Assembly (NCBI GenBank): GCA_028284955.1
Contig: JANQQS010000102.1
Span: 1 to 64,000 of the forward strand
DNA length: 64,000 bases
Reading direction: 5' to 3'
From: Myxococcota bacterium
Lineage (GTDB): Bacteria; Myxococcota_A; Polyangia; Polyangiales; Houyiibacteriaceae
Each line of letters begins with the position of its first letter. Within the stretch, counting starts at the first letter, position 1. This document shows positions 1 to 8,347 of the stretch, one piece after another. Made by a program: the position numbers and the translations under genes. The notes beneath the pieces are model-generated. The model saw nothing but the letters and a program-made list of their open reading frames with translations, did no database searches and was not told the DNA's origin.

Positions 1-100
1 ACGTGCCTCCTGGCGGGGGAGTTTGGGTGAATCGGCGGGGTCGTACCCCGACGAGAGGGTCTGGGTGCCAGACCCTCAGGCAAACTGATCACTGCTCTAG
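1..100 (+). repeat. Hairpin repeat element, copy 1 (cut by window edge)
   Basis: This is the right arm of a dispersed structured repeat. It holds a conserved linker (GGCGGGGGAGTTTGGGTGAA at 12-31), a 6-bp stem with a CGT loop (36-41 with 45-50) and a 10-bp stem with a GTG loop (55-64 with 68-77). Bases 1-100 match 11485-11584 in inverted orientation with one mismatch (base 89). Related copies lie at 17014-17526. The stop codon of the FecR-like gene (TAG, complement of 97-99) lies inside the repeat, so the hairpins fall directly in that transcript's 3' end. A T-run typical of an intrinsic terminator is absent. Confidence 0.85.
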
Positions 101-1179
101 TGTTGATGATAAGACCGTCCGGTAAGCTTATGAAAGCGCGCGCTGGCGCGTTCTATTTCGGGGCTTGGTGCATTCGCGCGCATCATCCACGTCTGGGCCC
201 GTTCATAGGCGAGGAGCGTTGCACGGCGGAGTTGATGCAGACGTTGTGCGTGCTCGATGAGCTCCTGTTGCGTCTGCGCGCCGGACGTCCGACTCTGTTT
301 GAGCGCATCCTTGTGGCGCTCGGTAAGCATTCGCTCGCGCTCTTTCGCAACGGCGAGGCTGGTTACCTGGGCGAGAAAATGGGCGCGAGATTGTTGTTGC
401 TCCCGACTCGCCTTGGATGACGTGATCTTTTTTGCGGATCGGTGAAGCTGAGCGATAGCTTTCCTGGCTGCCTCCTCGGACTTTGGACCTTCGGTCGGAG
501 GTTGAATGCCCGCGGGTCCGGTCAGCACCGCCTGTCCGGCGTGAATGCGTGTGGCGGGACGAGAACCTTGCTGAGGCGACCCTCCCGCCTCGATCGCGCA
601 TTGCCCGTTGAGCACAGCAAACCACGCCGAACCGTCTGGAAAAACGGTTGCCCAAATCGTTCCCGAACCGCCGATTTCAGCGGTTCCCGAGGGCGTCGCA
701 ATGCGCAACGGAGGACGCGCAGAATTGCCCTGAGGCGGGTATTCGCCTTGTGCGGATCCCGACGCGAGCAATAGCTGAGCCGGCGCATGCGTGCCTACGC
801 GCGCGCGCGCGCCGACGTCGATGGTCGCGCGCGCGCCTCGAGGAAAGTCGATACGCACTCCGCCGCGTTCGCTATGAAAGTCCTGGTCCGCAACGATCGG
901 CGAATCGTCGGTCGAAGGTTGGAGTCGCTTGATCCGGACTGAGGGCTGCTTGGGGGATGGTGTGTCCGTGCGGGCCGTTTTCGTATGAGCGGTTTTCGTC
1001 GGTGTTGTTTTGGTCGGCGCTGAACCGGGTGGTGGATCAGGAAGAGAAGAGCTTGAGCTGCCTTGACAGGGGTGTCCGTTGTTGCACGCGGGTGCAACCC
1101 CGCTGACCAGCGCAACGACAAAGGACATCAAGTGCACGCGTCGCGCGCGGACGGATCGTGGATGTCTATTGAGCTCCAT
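97..1179 (-). CDS. FecR-like lipoprotein
   Basis: About 360 residues from the ATG at 1179. The N-terminus has a basic stretch, a hydrophobic segment (residues 18-31) and a lipobox-like VAPAC with Cys32, so it is probably a lipoprotein. A Thr/Lys/Pro-rich linker with a degenerate 5-residue repeat (TKT motifs) follows. Then comes a FecR-like beta region containing the pattern ATPSGTAEIGGSGTIWATV. The C-terminal third is charged and helical, rich in Lys, Arg, Glu and Gln. The gene overlaps the upstream PP2C gene by 14 bp, so the two are probably co-transcribed. In-frame ATGs at 1188 and 1128 are alternative starts. FecR domains in other proteins sense or relay envelope signals; pairing with a phosphatase fits but does not prove such a role. 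The stop codon lies within a dispersed repeat. Confidence 0.7.
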   Translation of the reverse strand: MELNRHPRSVRARRVHLMSFVVALVSGVAPACNNGHPCQGSSSSSLPDPPPGSAPTKTTPTKTAHTKTARTDTPSPKQPSVRIKRLQPSTDDSPIVADQDFHSERGGVRIDFPRGARATIDVGARARVGTHAPAQLLLASGSAQGEYPPQGNSARPPLRIATPSGTAEIGGSGTIWATVFPDGSAWFAVLNGQCAIEAGGSPQQGSRPATRIHAGQAVLTGPAGIQPPTEGPKSEEAARKAIAQLHRSAKKITSSKASREQQQSRAHFLAQVTSLAVAKERERMLTERHKDALKQSRTSGAQTQQELIEHAQRLHQLRRATLLAYERAQTWMMRANAPSPEIERASARFHKLTGRSYHQH

Positions 1180-2581
1180 CGGGACCATCCGGGCCGAGGT
1201 CCTCGACGATGACCTTGGGGAGCTCGGTTTCGGGTGGACGATTTGATTTTGCTTTCTGCTCGGTGGGCGGCGGAGGCGGGGCCGAGGTGGCAACGCCTGA
1301 GATGCGTGCGCCCGGCATGTGCCTTGCGAGCTCTGATGCGAGCTCTTCTTTGGTGTCTCCCAGTTGGCGGGACGTGGTGCGTAGGCGCTGCGCGAGCACA
1401 CCGAGGAAACTCCAGAGCAACTTCACCGCAAGGTCGTGGTCTTTGCGAACGAGGTCAAAAAATTCTCGACGTCGAATCAATAGGAGCTGGCTGCTTTCGT
1501 CGCCGGACACGCTCGCGCTGCGCGGGGCTTTGTCAACGAGCGCCATTTCCCCAAAATGCTGACCGGGGCCCAATCGCGTAATGACCGTATCCCCGGAGTG
1601 AACTCGGACTCGACCGGTGAGTACGATGAACATTTGGTCGCCATCGTCGCCTTCTTCCACCACGTTGTCGCCCGCCTCGTAGTTGACCACATCGGTGATG
1701 TTCAGCACCTGAACGAGTTCTTGATAAGTGAGAAATCGAAATAGCGGCATTCGATGCAGTATTTCGAGCTTCAGGTTGACCTCGCGGGCGAACCGGTCGA
1801 CTCCGGACTCGTCTCCCGGAACGCGAACCACGATTACCGTAATGTTGTCTTTTCCGCCGCGTTCGTTGGCGAGTTGTACAAGATGTTCGGTGAGACGGTC
1901 TTCTGCGACGTCCCCGAGAATTCGGGGCAGCTCTCCTTCTTCTAAGTAGCCGTGCAGGCCATCCGAACACAGGAGGAATTGATCGCCTGGCAGTACGTCG
2001 AAATCGAAGACGTCCACGTCTACGCTTTCGTACACGCCCACCGCGCGGGTGACGGCATTCTTATATTGGACCCGTTCGATTTGCTCGCGACTGAGCCGGC
2101 CTCGTTTGAGTAGCTCGTTGATGAGCGAATGATCTTCGGTGAGCTGATGCACGGAGCCCTGCCGGTGCAGATAGACCCGCGCGTCGCCCACGTGTCCGAT
2201 GAATCCACGGTTGCCGACGATGAGGAGCGCGTCGAGGGTGGTGCCCATTCCCCGCTTGGTTTCGTCTTTGAGGCCGAGGGCATGCACGACCGAGCACGCC
2301 TGTTGCACGCTCGCTTCGAATAGGCGGAGCACGTCTTTTCGAGTGACCCCTCCGTGCCCCTTTTCGAATTCGAGGAGTGTATCGCGCTCTTTGGCGAGCG
2401 CGTCTCGCACCGTACGGGACGCCAAGGAGCTCGCGACCTCTCCTGCGGCGTGCCCCCCCATTCCATCGGCGACCACGAACAGGTTCAGTTTCTTGTCGAC
2501 GAGGAAGCTATCCTCGTTGTGGTCCCGGACTTTTCCGACGTCGGTTGCTGGCCAAAATCGCAGGCCGTTGGTGGCGGGCAT
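1166..2581 (-). CDS. PP2C-type Ser/Thr phosphatase fused to cyclic-nucleotide-binding domain
   Basis: About 471 residues. Residues 5-245 form a PP2C/PPM phosphatase with the metal-binding motifs RDHNEDS, VADGMGGH, GHVGDAR, CSDGLHG and GGKDNITVI. Residues 280-390 form a cyclic-nucleotide-binding (CRP-like beta-roll) domain with EGDDGDQMFIVLTGRVRV and FGEMALVD...RSASV. A disordered Pro-rich tail follows. No DNA-binding helix-turn-helix is visible, so the second domain probably regulates the phosphatase rather than transcription. It is likely to oppose Hanks-type kinases such as the one at 54377. A TTG at 2611 lies in frame upstream, but the ATG at 2581 is preceded by AGAGGGG at a workable distance and is preferred. 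The domain assignment is firm; the ligand is unknown. Confidence 0.92.
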   Translation of the reverse strand: MPATNGLRFWPATDVGKVRDHNEDSFLVDKKLNLFVVADGMGGHAAGEVASSLASRTVRDALAKERDTLLEFEKGHGGVTRKDVLRLFEASVQQACSVVHALGLKDETKRGMGTTLDALLIVGNRGFIGHVGDARVYLHRQGSVHQLTEDHSLINELLKRGRLSREQIERVQYKNAVTRAVGVYESVDVDVFDFDVLPGDQFLLCSDGLHGYLEEGELPRILGDVAEDRLTEHLVQLANERGGKDNITVIVVRVPGDESGVDRFAREVNLKLEILHRMPLFRFLTYQELVQVLNITDVVNYEAGDNVVEEGDDGDQMFIVLTGRVRVHSGDTVITRLGPGQHFGEMALVDKAPRSASVSGDESSQLLLIRRREFFDLVRKDHDLAVKLLWSFLGVLAQRLRTTSRQLGDTKEELASELARHMPGARISGVATSAPPPPPTEQKAKSNRPPETELPKVIVEDLGPDGPDGAQ

Positions 2582-2689
2582 AGCGCCGTAACCCCTCTCA
2601 ATATCAGCCAAATTGGTACTACGTAAGCCGGGTCCAGGTCAATCATCCCGTCCGCTGAGCTGTCCGCGGGGCGGGTGAACCTCCCGAGG

Positions 2690-4603
2690 CTACTGGTTGT
2701 GAGAGGGTGGAGGCAGCGTCGGCTGGGGCACCCGGTGGGAGCCTTCGTCGGCTAGCTGCAAGGCCTGGTCGATTCTCGTCGCGGCGTTGATCAGCCCAAG
2801 ATGGCTAAACGCCTGGGGAAAGTTCCCGAGAACTTCCAGCGTGCCGGGGTCTACTTCTTCGGAAAGCAGGCCCAGGTGGTTCGATGCTTGCTCCGCGTGC
2901 GCTGTAAAAATTTCTTGTGCTTCGTCGATGCGCCCCGCCATCGCCAGCGCTTCGGCAAGCCAGAACCCGCAGAGCACGAATGACCCCTCCGACCCGTCTA
3001 CTCCGTCGGTGGTTCGATAGCGATGCAGATAAGGTCCGGTTCCCAGTTCCTCCCGAACCCAATCGATGGTGCGAAGAATGCGCGGATCTTGAGGCTCCAA
3101 AAAACCGTGAATCGGGAGTAGCAGCAATGCTGCGTCAGCGTGGTCGTAGCCGTAGGCGGCCACAAAATGCTTCCCATTCGCGTCGAGCCCGTGCGTGCAG
3201 ATGTCCGAATGCACCTTCACCGAAGCACCCAGCCACCGGCCCTGACATGCCGCATCGCCAAATAGAGGCGCAAGCTCGGCGCCGCGCCGAAGCGCGAGCC
3301 AACTCATGAGACGAGAGTGCACGTTGTGTCGAGGAGTGGCCCGCGGTTCCCAGATTCCGTGGTCCGGCTCCTGCCAGCGCCGCCGAACCGTCTCCACCAC
3401 TTCGCGCATTCTTCGCCACGCGCGAACGGTAAGCGATCCTCCGCCGCGTTCATACACGTGCGCGGCATCGAGCAGCGCGCCGGCCGTGTCCAGCTGAACT
3501 TGTTCGCGCGCGTCGTTTCCGATGCGTACGGGTGCCGAGCCCGAGAATCCGCTCAGGTGGTCGAGAAGACGCTCTTTGGGAACCTGCCCGCCATCGATTC
3601 CATACATGATTTGCAAATCGACATTGTGTTCCAAAATGTCGCGCACGAAATGAAAGAAGTCCCGGGCCTCGCGCAGATACCCGATCGAGCTCGTGGCGTG
3701 AATCGCCATTGCGCTATCGCGCGTCCACGAATATCGGTAATCCCAGTTGCGTACCCCGCCCAGCCATTCCGGGAGCGACGTGGTGGGCGCGGCCACCATC
3801 GCGCCTGTGGGCGCGTACATCAACAGCTTCAACACCAACGCGGATCGCATGACGTGGTGTCGCCAGGGGCCGTCGTAGCGAAACGAGCGTGTCCAGTCGC
3901 GCCATCGATTTCGTGTCGCCCGCAAATGTTCGAACGGACGGTATGCGGAAATCGGTTCCGGCCTTGGCGCGTTCCAGCTCAGCACCATCCAGCGGCGCTC
4001 TCCAGAGCGAATGCGGAATCTTGCCTGCACGCCGCCGCGTTCGCAGGGCTCCCATTCCACGCCGCCGCTTAGTACCGCAGCGAGATTGTCGGTGCCGTGG
4101 CCTTTGGCAATCACGCCGTGTTTCTCTTGCTCGATTCGGGGAATCGTCGCGCCGTAGTCGAATCGCGGATCAAATATCGCGACCATATCGACTTGCCCTT
4201 CCACACATTGGACCCGGCGGTGGACTTCGTGAATCGACGAGCGTGGATCATCGGTCCACGGCATGTAGTCGGTGAGCCGGACCATGCCTTGCCCCGGTAC
4301 CCGGAACAGAGTTTCTAGGACGTTCGTGTCCGGGTCGTAGCGTTGCAGGCTATCGAACGGATAGGACACTGGCCCGATCGATGTGCTGCCTCCTTTTTCC
4401 GGATCCAAAATCGCGCCGAAGCAGCTCGGACTGTCAAACCGAGGTAGGCACAACCAATCGATGACGCCATCAATGCGCACGAGCGCTGCGGAAAAACCGT
4501 CCCCGATGATTCCGCGTGCCCCGATGGGCAAGCGGTCACGATCGCTCGGTTTCCGGAAGACAAATGGATCGCTGAGTCGCTTGGCCGCGCTATATAAGTC
4601 CAT
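2690..4603 (-). CDS. Glycoside hydrolase family 15 protein (glucoamylase/trehalase-like)
   Basis: 637 residues from an ATG. The N-terminal beta domain (about 25-230) starts with the typical IGDGFSAALVRIDGVIDWLC. The (alpha/alpha)6 catalytic domain follows, with GGVRNWDYRYSWTRDSA, QIMYGIDGG, PVRIGNDAREQVQLD and, near the C-terminus, SEEVDPGTLEVLGNFPQAFSH, which carries the expected catalytic base Glu. No signal peptide is visible, so the enzyme is probably cytoplasmic. Bacterial enzymes of this architecture hydrolyse alpha-1,4-glucans or alpha,alpha-trehalose, and sequence alone does not separate these. The gene stands alone between the PP2C gene (109 bp away) and the Ig-like gene (46 bp upstream), all on the minus strand. 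A glucokinase at 13.8 kb could use the released glucose. Confidence 0.92.
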   Translation of the reverse strand: MDLYSAAKRLSDPFVFRKPSDRDRLPIGARGIIGDGFSAALVRIDGVIDWLCLPRFDSPSCFGAILDPEKGGSTSIGPVSYPFDSLQRYDPDTNVLETLFRVPGQGMVRLTDYMPWTDDPRSSIHEVHRRVQCVEGQVDMVAIFDPRFDYGATIPRIEQEKHGVIAKGHGTDNLAAVLSGGVEWEPCERGGVQARFRIRSGERRWMVLSWNAPRPEPISAYRPFEHLRATRNRWRDWTRSFRYDGPWRHHVMRSALVLKLLMYAPTGAMVAAPTTSLPEWLGGVRNWDYRYSWTRDSAMAIHATSSIGYLREARDFFHFVRDILEHNVDLQIMYGIDGGQVPKERLLDHLSGFSGSAPVRIGNDAREQVQLDTAGALLDAAHVYERGGGSLTVRAWRRMREVVETVRRRWQEPDHGIWEPRATPRHNVHSRLMSWLALRRGAELAPLFGDAACQGRWLGASVKVHSDICTHGLDANGKHFVAAYGYDHADAALLLLPIHGFLEPQDPRILRTIDWVREELGTGPYLHRYRTTDGVDGSEGSFVLCGFWLAEALAMAGRIDEAQEIFTAHAEQASNHLGLLSEEVDPGTLEVLGNFPQAFSHLGLINAATRIDQALQLADEGSHRVPQPTLPPPSHNQ

Positions 4604-4649
4604 CGAGTGATCGGTACGTTACCAGATTTGGACGCGCGTCGGCACGCAT

Positions 4650-5570
4650 TCAAGACAAGTTTCGAAAAGGGGCCTGGCGCCGATGCTTGGAACGACGCCA
4701 TCCGAGCGCGGCGCCGACCAAAAAGAGAAATGCCAGCAGACGAAACGGTGAGCCTCTTGGGACGGTGCGACCCGACATTGGGCTGCCCGGGACCGCGCTG
4801 CATAGTGGTTCGAAGAAATTTCCGGCCACCGGGTCCAGACACGCGCGCGGCATATCGCGAACGTTTCCCACTCCATCCACGGCACGCACCACCACACAAA
4901 TGGGTTCTACGGCGTCTTCCCTGCTCAGCAGAAACGCCATGGTGAACAGATCGGTATTTGAGTTTCGTGCGCGGCTTCGCAGAACCGGGCCCGCCAAGTT
5001 CGTACCTCGTGTCTGGTACAGAAGATATTCAATACTGTCTGGTGCGCCGTCGTCGGTCGCCGGCGGAAACGACACGCTGATGCGAAATCCGCCATCCGGA
5101 ATGTCGCATCCTTCCGGCACCTCGGTTGAGGAGGTGTCCGTAATGCGGTCCACTTGTGGCGGCTCGGAGTCGGTGCGGTCGCCGGTAGTAAACGAAAAAT
5201 CGAGATCAAATCCGAATTGCCCGACGGCGCGCCCACGATACTCTGTCGATGCTTCGAACGGGGATGCGGGAACGAAAAACAAGACGTCGCCCGCGACTTG
5301 AATCTGACCCGGGACCGGCGCGTCGGTCGCGTCGAAAATCTCAAAACTATCTTCGGGAGAAGCCGCGTTCGAGCCTTCAAAATACTCGGGGGAGAATAAG
5401 ACGCTCACGATCGCATTGAGGGTCACGGAGCGGGCGCGAACGGCGGGGGTAATTTCAAGCGGCCCTTGCTCCGTGGGCCGATCGCATTCGTCCTGTGCCT
5501 GCGCGCGCTCGGACGCCGCGATCACCAGAGAAAAAACCGCTGCTGCGCATATTGACGTGCGTCCAGTCAT
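4650..5570 (-). CDS. Secreted Ig-like domain protein with C-terminal membrane tail
   Basis: About 306 residues if translation begins at the ATG at 5570, which is placed just before a clear signal peptide (SICAAAVFSLVIAASERAQA). An open frame continues upstream to 5714 but has no signal peptide. Residues 30-130 resemble a bacterial Ig-like (Big_5) fold: ITPAVRARSV..., then YRGRAVGQFGFDLDFSFTTG. The middle part resembles a second beta-sandwich containing several Cys. The last 30 residues form a Gly/Pro/Arg spacer, a hydrophobic helix (LLAFLFLVGAALGW) and a basic tail, the layout of MYXO-CTERM/PEP-CTERM-type sorting tails. I infer an exported, surface-anchored protein. No enzyme motif is visible and the function is unknown. 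Confidence 0.65.
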   Translation of the reverse strand: MTGRTSICAAAVFSLVIAASERAQAQDECDRPTEQGPLEITPAVRARSVTLNAIVSVLFSPEYFEGSNAASPEDSFEIFDATDAPVPGQIQVAGDVLFFVPASPFEASTEYRGRAVGQFGFDLDFSFTTGDRTDSEPPQVDRITDTSSTEVPEGCDIPDGGFRISVSFPPATDDGAPDSIEYLLYQTRGTNLAGPVLRSRARNSNTDLFTMAFLLSREDAVEPICVVVRAVDGVGNVRDMPRACLDPVAGNFFEPLCSAVPGSPMSGRTVPRGSPFRLLAFLFLVGAALGWRRSKHRRQAPFRNLS

Positions 5571-5642
5571 CGTGAGGTGCCGAGGGCCATCGGAGGCCTC
5601 AGCTCGGGAGCCGAGTGTAGCAGCCTCGTGCCCGACTGCCCG

Positions 5643-6089
5643 ATGTGGTACGTAGAAACCATGGTTCTCGCGCAAGGTGAGGTCGACGGTTTTGTGTTGG
5701 CTTCGGTGGTTCACGACAACAAGGAGCCGGTGGATTCAGCCCTGATGCCGCTCGCGGGGCAGCGATGCGCTCAGGCGCTTGGTCGTTTGCGAGAAGCGGA
5801 ACGAGCCATGCGTGCGCGCACGCTACGAACGATTACCGCCCGGATGCGCGGCCAGATCCAGCTTGAGCGGGTCCAAACTTTTCCTCCACGCGCGCGTGCG
5901 CTGCTCGCGACCGAGGTGCCGAAATCACTCGGTTCGGGTTGGCTTCGGGAAGCCGGACCCCCGCGCCGTGGCTTTCGGGCAACCGATGAATTGCGCGCGT
6001 TTGTGCGTCGCTGGAGTGCGGCGGCGGCGCTTCAAGCTCGCTCCGCCCGGGAGCGAGAGCGCCTACGGAGGATTCTGTGTCTCGGGTGA
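5643..6089 (+). CDS. Hypothetical protein upstream of SctL-like gene
   Basis: 148 residues from the ATG at 5643; an ATG at 5661 is also possible. The protein is Arg/Ala-rich and mostly helical, with no membrane segment and no recognised motif. It is supported by context: its last 13 bp overlap the start of the SctL-like gene, whose Shine-Dalgarno lies inside it, so the two are probably translationally coupled. The intergenic space to the divergent Ig-like gene (5571-5642) is only 72 bp and must hold both promoters. In secretion systems SctL works with SctN, SctK and SctQ, so this could be a rapidly evolving partner, but I see no sequence evidence for that. Confidence 0.55.
   Translation: MWYVETMVLAQGEVDGFVLASVVHDNKEPVDSALMPLAGQRCAQALGRLREAERAMRARTLRTITARMRGQIQLERVQTFPPRARALLATEVPKSLGSGWLREAGPPRRGFRATDELRAFVRRWSAAAALQARSARERERLRRILCLG
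6067..6071 (+). promoter_or_regulatory. Shine-Dalgarno deciding the SctL-like start
   Basis: GGAGG five bases before the GTG at 6077. It lies within the end of the preceding gene and supports both the GTG start and translational coupling. Confidence 0.75.
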
Positions 6090-6679
6090 TTCGAGGTTCC
6101 GGTCAACGCCGGGTGGTTCCTGCTTCGGTGGTGGATGCCAAGACCGAAGCAGAACAGATTCTCGAGCAAGCGCGAAGTGAAGCGGCCGAACTGGTCCGCG
6201 ATGCAAAAGACCAAGCCGAGCAAATCCGCGCGCGCGCGGAGGAAGAAGGCGCCGCGCGAGGAAAAGAAGCGGCCGCAGCAGCATTGCTGGAAGCTGCCGC
6301 GGAGCGCGAAGAGGTGCTCGGTGCCGCGGACCAAGAACTCGCTGGGGTAGTGCTGGAGGCCGCGCGTCGCGTTGTCCGCCGCGAGCTTCGCATGTCGCCG
6401 GCGGATGTGTCTTCGCTGGTTGAGAGTCTTCTCGAACAGGTGCGCAGTGCGAAAGCGGTCGTCGTCTCCGTCCATCCGGACGATGTGGCGCGCGTGCGTT
6501 CTATCCTGGAGGCGCGCGCAGGAAGCGCAGAGGGTGGCTTTTCGGTGCAGGAAGATCCGACTATCGAGCCTGGCGGGTGCGTCATGACGTCTGAGCTCGG
6601 GCAACTCGACGCGAGAATTGAGACTCAGCTCGCGGCACTTGAGACGGCAATCACCCGTTCCCCATCGTCCAATGAGTAG
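6077..6679 (+). CDS. SctL/FliH/YscL-family stator protein
   Basis: 200 residues from a GTG with a good Shine-Dalgarno. The N-terminus (RRVVPASVVDAKTEAEQIL) leads into a long Ala/Glu/Arg coiled coil (about 18-90). A compact C-terminal domain follows, with VVVSVHPDDVARVRSIL and the family signature EPGGCVMTSELGQLDARIE. This pattern is typical of type III secretion SctL, flagellar FliH and V-ATPase E subunits, which bind and regulate the export ATPase. No ATPase (SctN/FliI), export gate or ring gene lies in the 64 kb, so it is an orphan here. The next gene starts 12 bp downstream and encodes a membrane protease. SctL is favoured over FliH by the N-terminal motif, but this is not certain. Confidence 0.78.
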   Translation: MSRVIRGSGQRRVVPASVVDAKTEAEQILEQARSEAAELVRDAKDQAEQIRARAEEEGAARGKEAAAAALLEAAAEREEVLGAADQELAGVVLEAARRVVRRELRMSPADVSSLVESLLEQVRSAKAVVVSVHPDDVARVRSILEARAGSAEGGFSVQEDPTIEPGGCVMTSELGQLDARIETQLAALETAITRSPSSNE

Positions 6680-6691
6680 CCTGGCGATATC

Positions 6692-7624
6692 GTGCGAGGT
6701 GTTTGCTTGAGACGGTGGGGCCTTCCGATTCTGCTGATGGTCGCCACGTTCTTCAGCACGCTCCATGTCGGCGCGCAAATGGTGCTCGGCGCAAACGACT
6801 ATTCGCTGAGCGATATTTGGAGCGGCTGGGTATTCGCCGTACCGTTGATGGCCATCTTGATGGCCCACGAGTTCGGCCACTACATCGCGGGAAGGATTCA
6901 TCGCGTCGATATTTCGCCGCCTTTTTTCATTCCTATGCCGTATTTCCTCCTCGGAACGATGGGGGCCGTGATTCGTATGAGAGGAGCGATTCGTTCACGA
7001 AATGCGCTCCTCGATGTCGGTGCGGCGGGCCCACTGGCAGGGCTCGTGGTGGCGATTCCGGTGCTCGCGTATGGCATCGCGACGTCGCCGGTGGAACCTT
7101 TGCCCGAGGCCGGCACGACCCACTACCTGATGGAAGGGCGGTCCCTCCTCTACTGGAGCTTACTTGTCGCGCTGAAGGGGCAGATCCCGAGCGGCTCGGA
7201 CATTATGTTGAACCCCACCGCGTTCGCGGGTTGGGCCGGTCTGTTGATTACGATGATCAATCTGCTGCCTTTTGGTCAGCTTGATGGCGGGCACGTGGGC
7301 TACGCGCTGCTCGGCGTCCGGCAAGACCGCGTGTCGCGTGGTGTGCTTCGCGCGCTGCCAGTTCTCGCGTTCGGCGTAGGCCTCTACTATGGGATCCCGA
7401 GCTACTTGAGGGGCGCCGATGTCGAGACAATGGTGTCCGATTTCAGCGCGGGGGTGCAGTGGCTGGTATGGGGCGGAGTGCTCTTCGTGATGGCACTTTT
7501 TTCCGGATGGAAGCATCCTCCCACATCTCCCCAGCAACTTTCCGAGCGACGCCGCGCCGTCGCGATTCTAACCCTGGCCTGCTTCGCTCTACTTTTCATG
7601 CCTTCCTGGCTCCGGCTGCGGTAG
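6692..7624 (+). CDS. M50 site-2-protease family membrane metalloprotease
   Basis: 310 residues, very hydrophobic, with about six to eight predicted membrane helices. The zinc motif HEFGH is at residues 55-59 (AILMAHEFGHYIAGR), and the second signature NLLPFGQLDGGH, which supplies the third zinc ligand, is near residue 190. The family cleaves membrane-spanning substrates such as anti-sigma factors; no PDZ domain is seen here. It starts with a GTG 12 bp after the SctL-like gene and is probably in the same transcript. Its last 36 bp overlap the convergent nucleosidase-like gene. Substrate unknown. Confidence 0.88.
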   Translation: MRGVCLRRWGLPILLMVATFFSTLHVGAQMVLGANDYSLSDIWSGWVFAVPLMAILMAHEFGHYIAGRIHRVDISPPFFIPMPYFLLGTMGAVIRMRGAIRSRNALLDVGAAGPLAGLVVAIPVLAYGIATSPVEPLPEAGTTHYLMEGRSLLYWSLLVALKGQIPSGSDIMLNPTAFAGWAGLLITMINLLPFGQLDGGHVGYALLGVRQDRVSRGVLRALPVLAFGVGLYYGIPSYLRGADVETMVSDFSAGVQWLVWGGVLFVMALFSGWKHPPTSPQQLSERRRAVAILTLACFALLFMPSWLRLR

Positions 7625-8347
7625 GCCGTTTTGCCCAGGTGCCGCGGAGGTGATCCATTGGGCGACAAGGGCACCGGCCGCGAGCGACGAATCTCGTTCA
7701 AAACGCTTCCAATCTTTCTGCCCAGCGGAGCCGACAATATGCGTGACGCCGAGTACGCTCCCAAAAGGGGCGCCCATCAACGCGCAAGCTTGACCTACCG
7801 CGAATGCTTCCAGGTTCTCTGCGTCGCATCCGGTTTCGGTTGCTGCACAACCCGCGAGCGAGTCGTCCATTGTCGCAGACAGCGGGCTCGCTACGTCGGC
7901 AGAGAATACGCGACCCTGAGAGTTGGCGAGCGCCGCGCTGAGCGTGCGGTGCGCGTGCAGTTCGATCTGCATGGGGTCGGGAAATGCCGCACGCCCGCGC
8001 AGCGTAGTGAGGTCAGTGAGATGAATCCGCTGCGCCACGATAATGTCGTGAGGCTGGTAGTGCAGCTTGCCAGGGTACACCCCGCACGTTCCAATATGCA
8101 TCACGCATTTGGGTCGTAGTTCGAGCAACCGCTTTGTGGTTGCGGTGGCCGCGGCGACAAGCCCGATACCCACGGTTTTTGCGGCGATACGTAGGCCATT
8201 CACGGTTCGGGCGAGTCCTTCGCCAAGCAGATCACGCAAGCCCCGCAGAGCAGGGGGATGAGGGCCGACGATCAATAGGTCGAGAGGATCACCATCGGTA
8301 GGTGGCAATCGATCGCTTGAGGGCCTGTCGTCTGCCCAATCCATCAT
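7589..8347 (-). CDS. Nucleoside phosphorylase/hydrolase-family protein (futalosine hydrolase- or MTAN-like)
   Basis: 252 residues. The fold signature is present: DLLIVGPHPPALRGL at the start, VGIGLVAAATAT, MHIGTCGVYPG, and a ribose-binding acidic motif AENLEAFAVGQAC. The family cleaves or phosphorolyses N-glycosidic bonds of nucleosides (MTA/SAH nucleosidase, futalosine hydrolase, PNP). In the loop that normally carries the catalytic Asp or Asn (VSD/VSN), I read THIVGSAGQKD, so that residue may be absent. The start ATG overlaps the UPF0262 stop codon (ATGA), which indicates a two-gene operon. Specificity cannot be fixed by eye. Confidence 0.72.
   Translation of the reverse strand: MMDWADDRPSSDRLPPTDGDPLDLLIVGPHPPALRGLRDLLGEGLARTVNGLRIAAKTVGIGLVAAATATTKRLLELRPKCVMHIGTCGVYPGKLHYQPHDIIVAQRIHLTDLTTLRGRAAFPDPMQIELHAHRTLSAALANSQGRVFSADVASPLSATMDDSLAGCAATETGCDAENLEAFAVGQACALMGAPFGSVLGVTHIVGSAGQKDWKRFERDSSLAAGALVAQWITSAAPGQNGLPQPEPGRHEK

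Noticed and set aside
55..77. Intrinsic transcription terminator at the repeat hairpin
   Set aside because: The 10-bp GC-rich stem is suitable but no T-run follows on either strand, so only a Rho-type or processing role could be argued.
3317..4072. 251-codon plus-strand frame inside the GH15 gene
   Set aside because: Antisense shadow of a well-recognised enzyme; Arg/Ala/Pro-rich sequence without protein character.
6032..6901. Long open frame on the minus strand opposite the SctL-like and protease genes
   Set aside because: His/Arg-rich composition with no domain pattern; the plus-strand genes there have clear family motifs and a Shine-Dalgarno.
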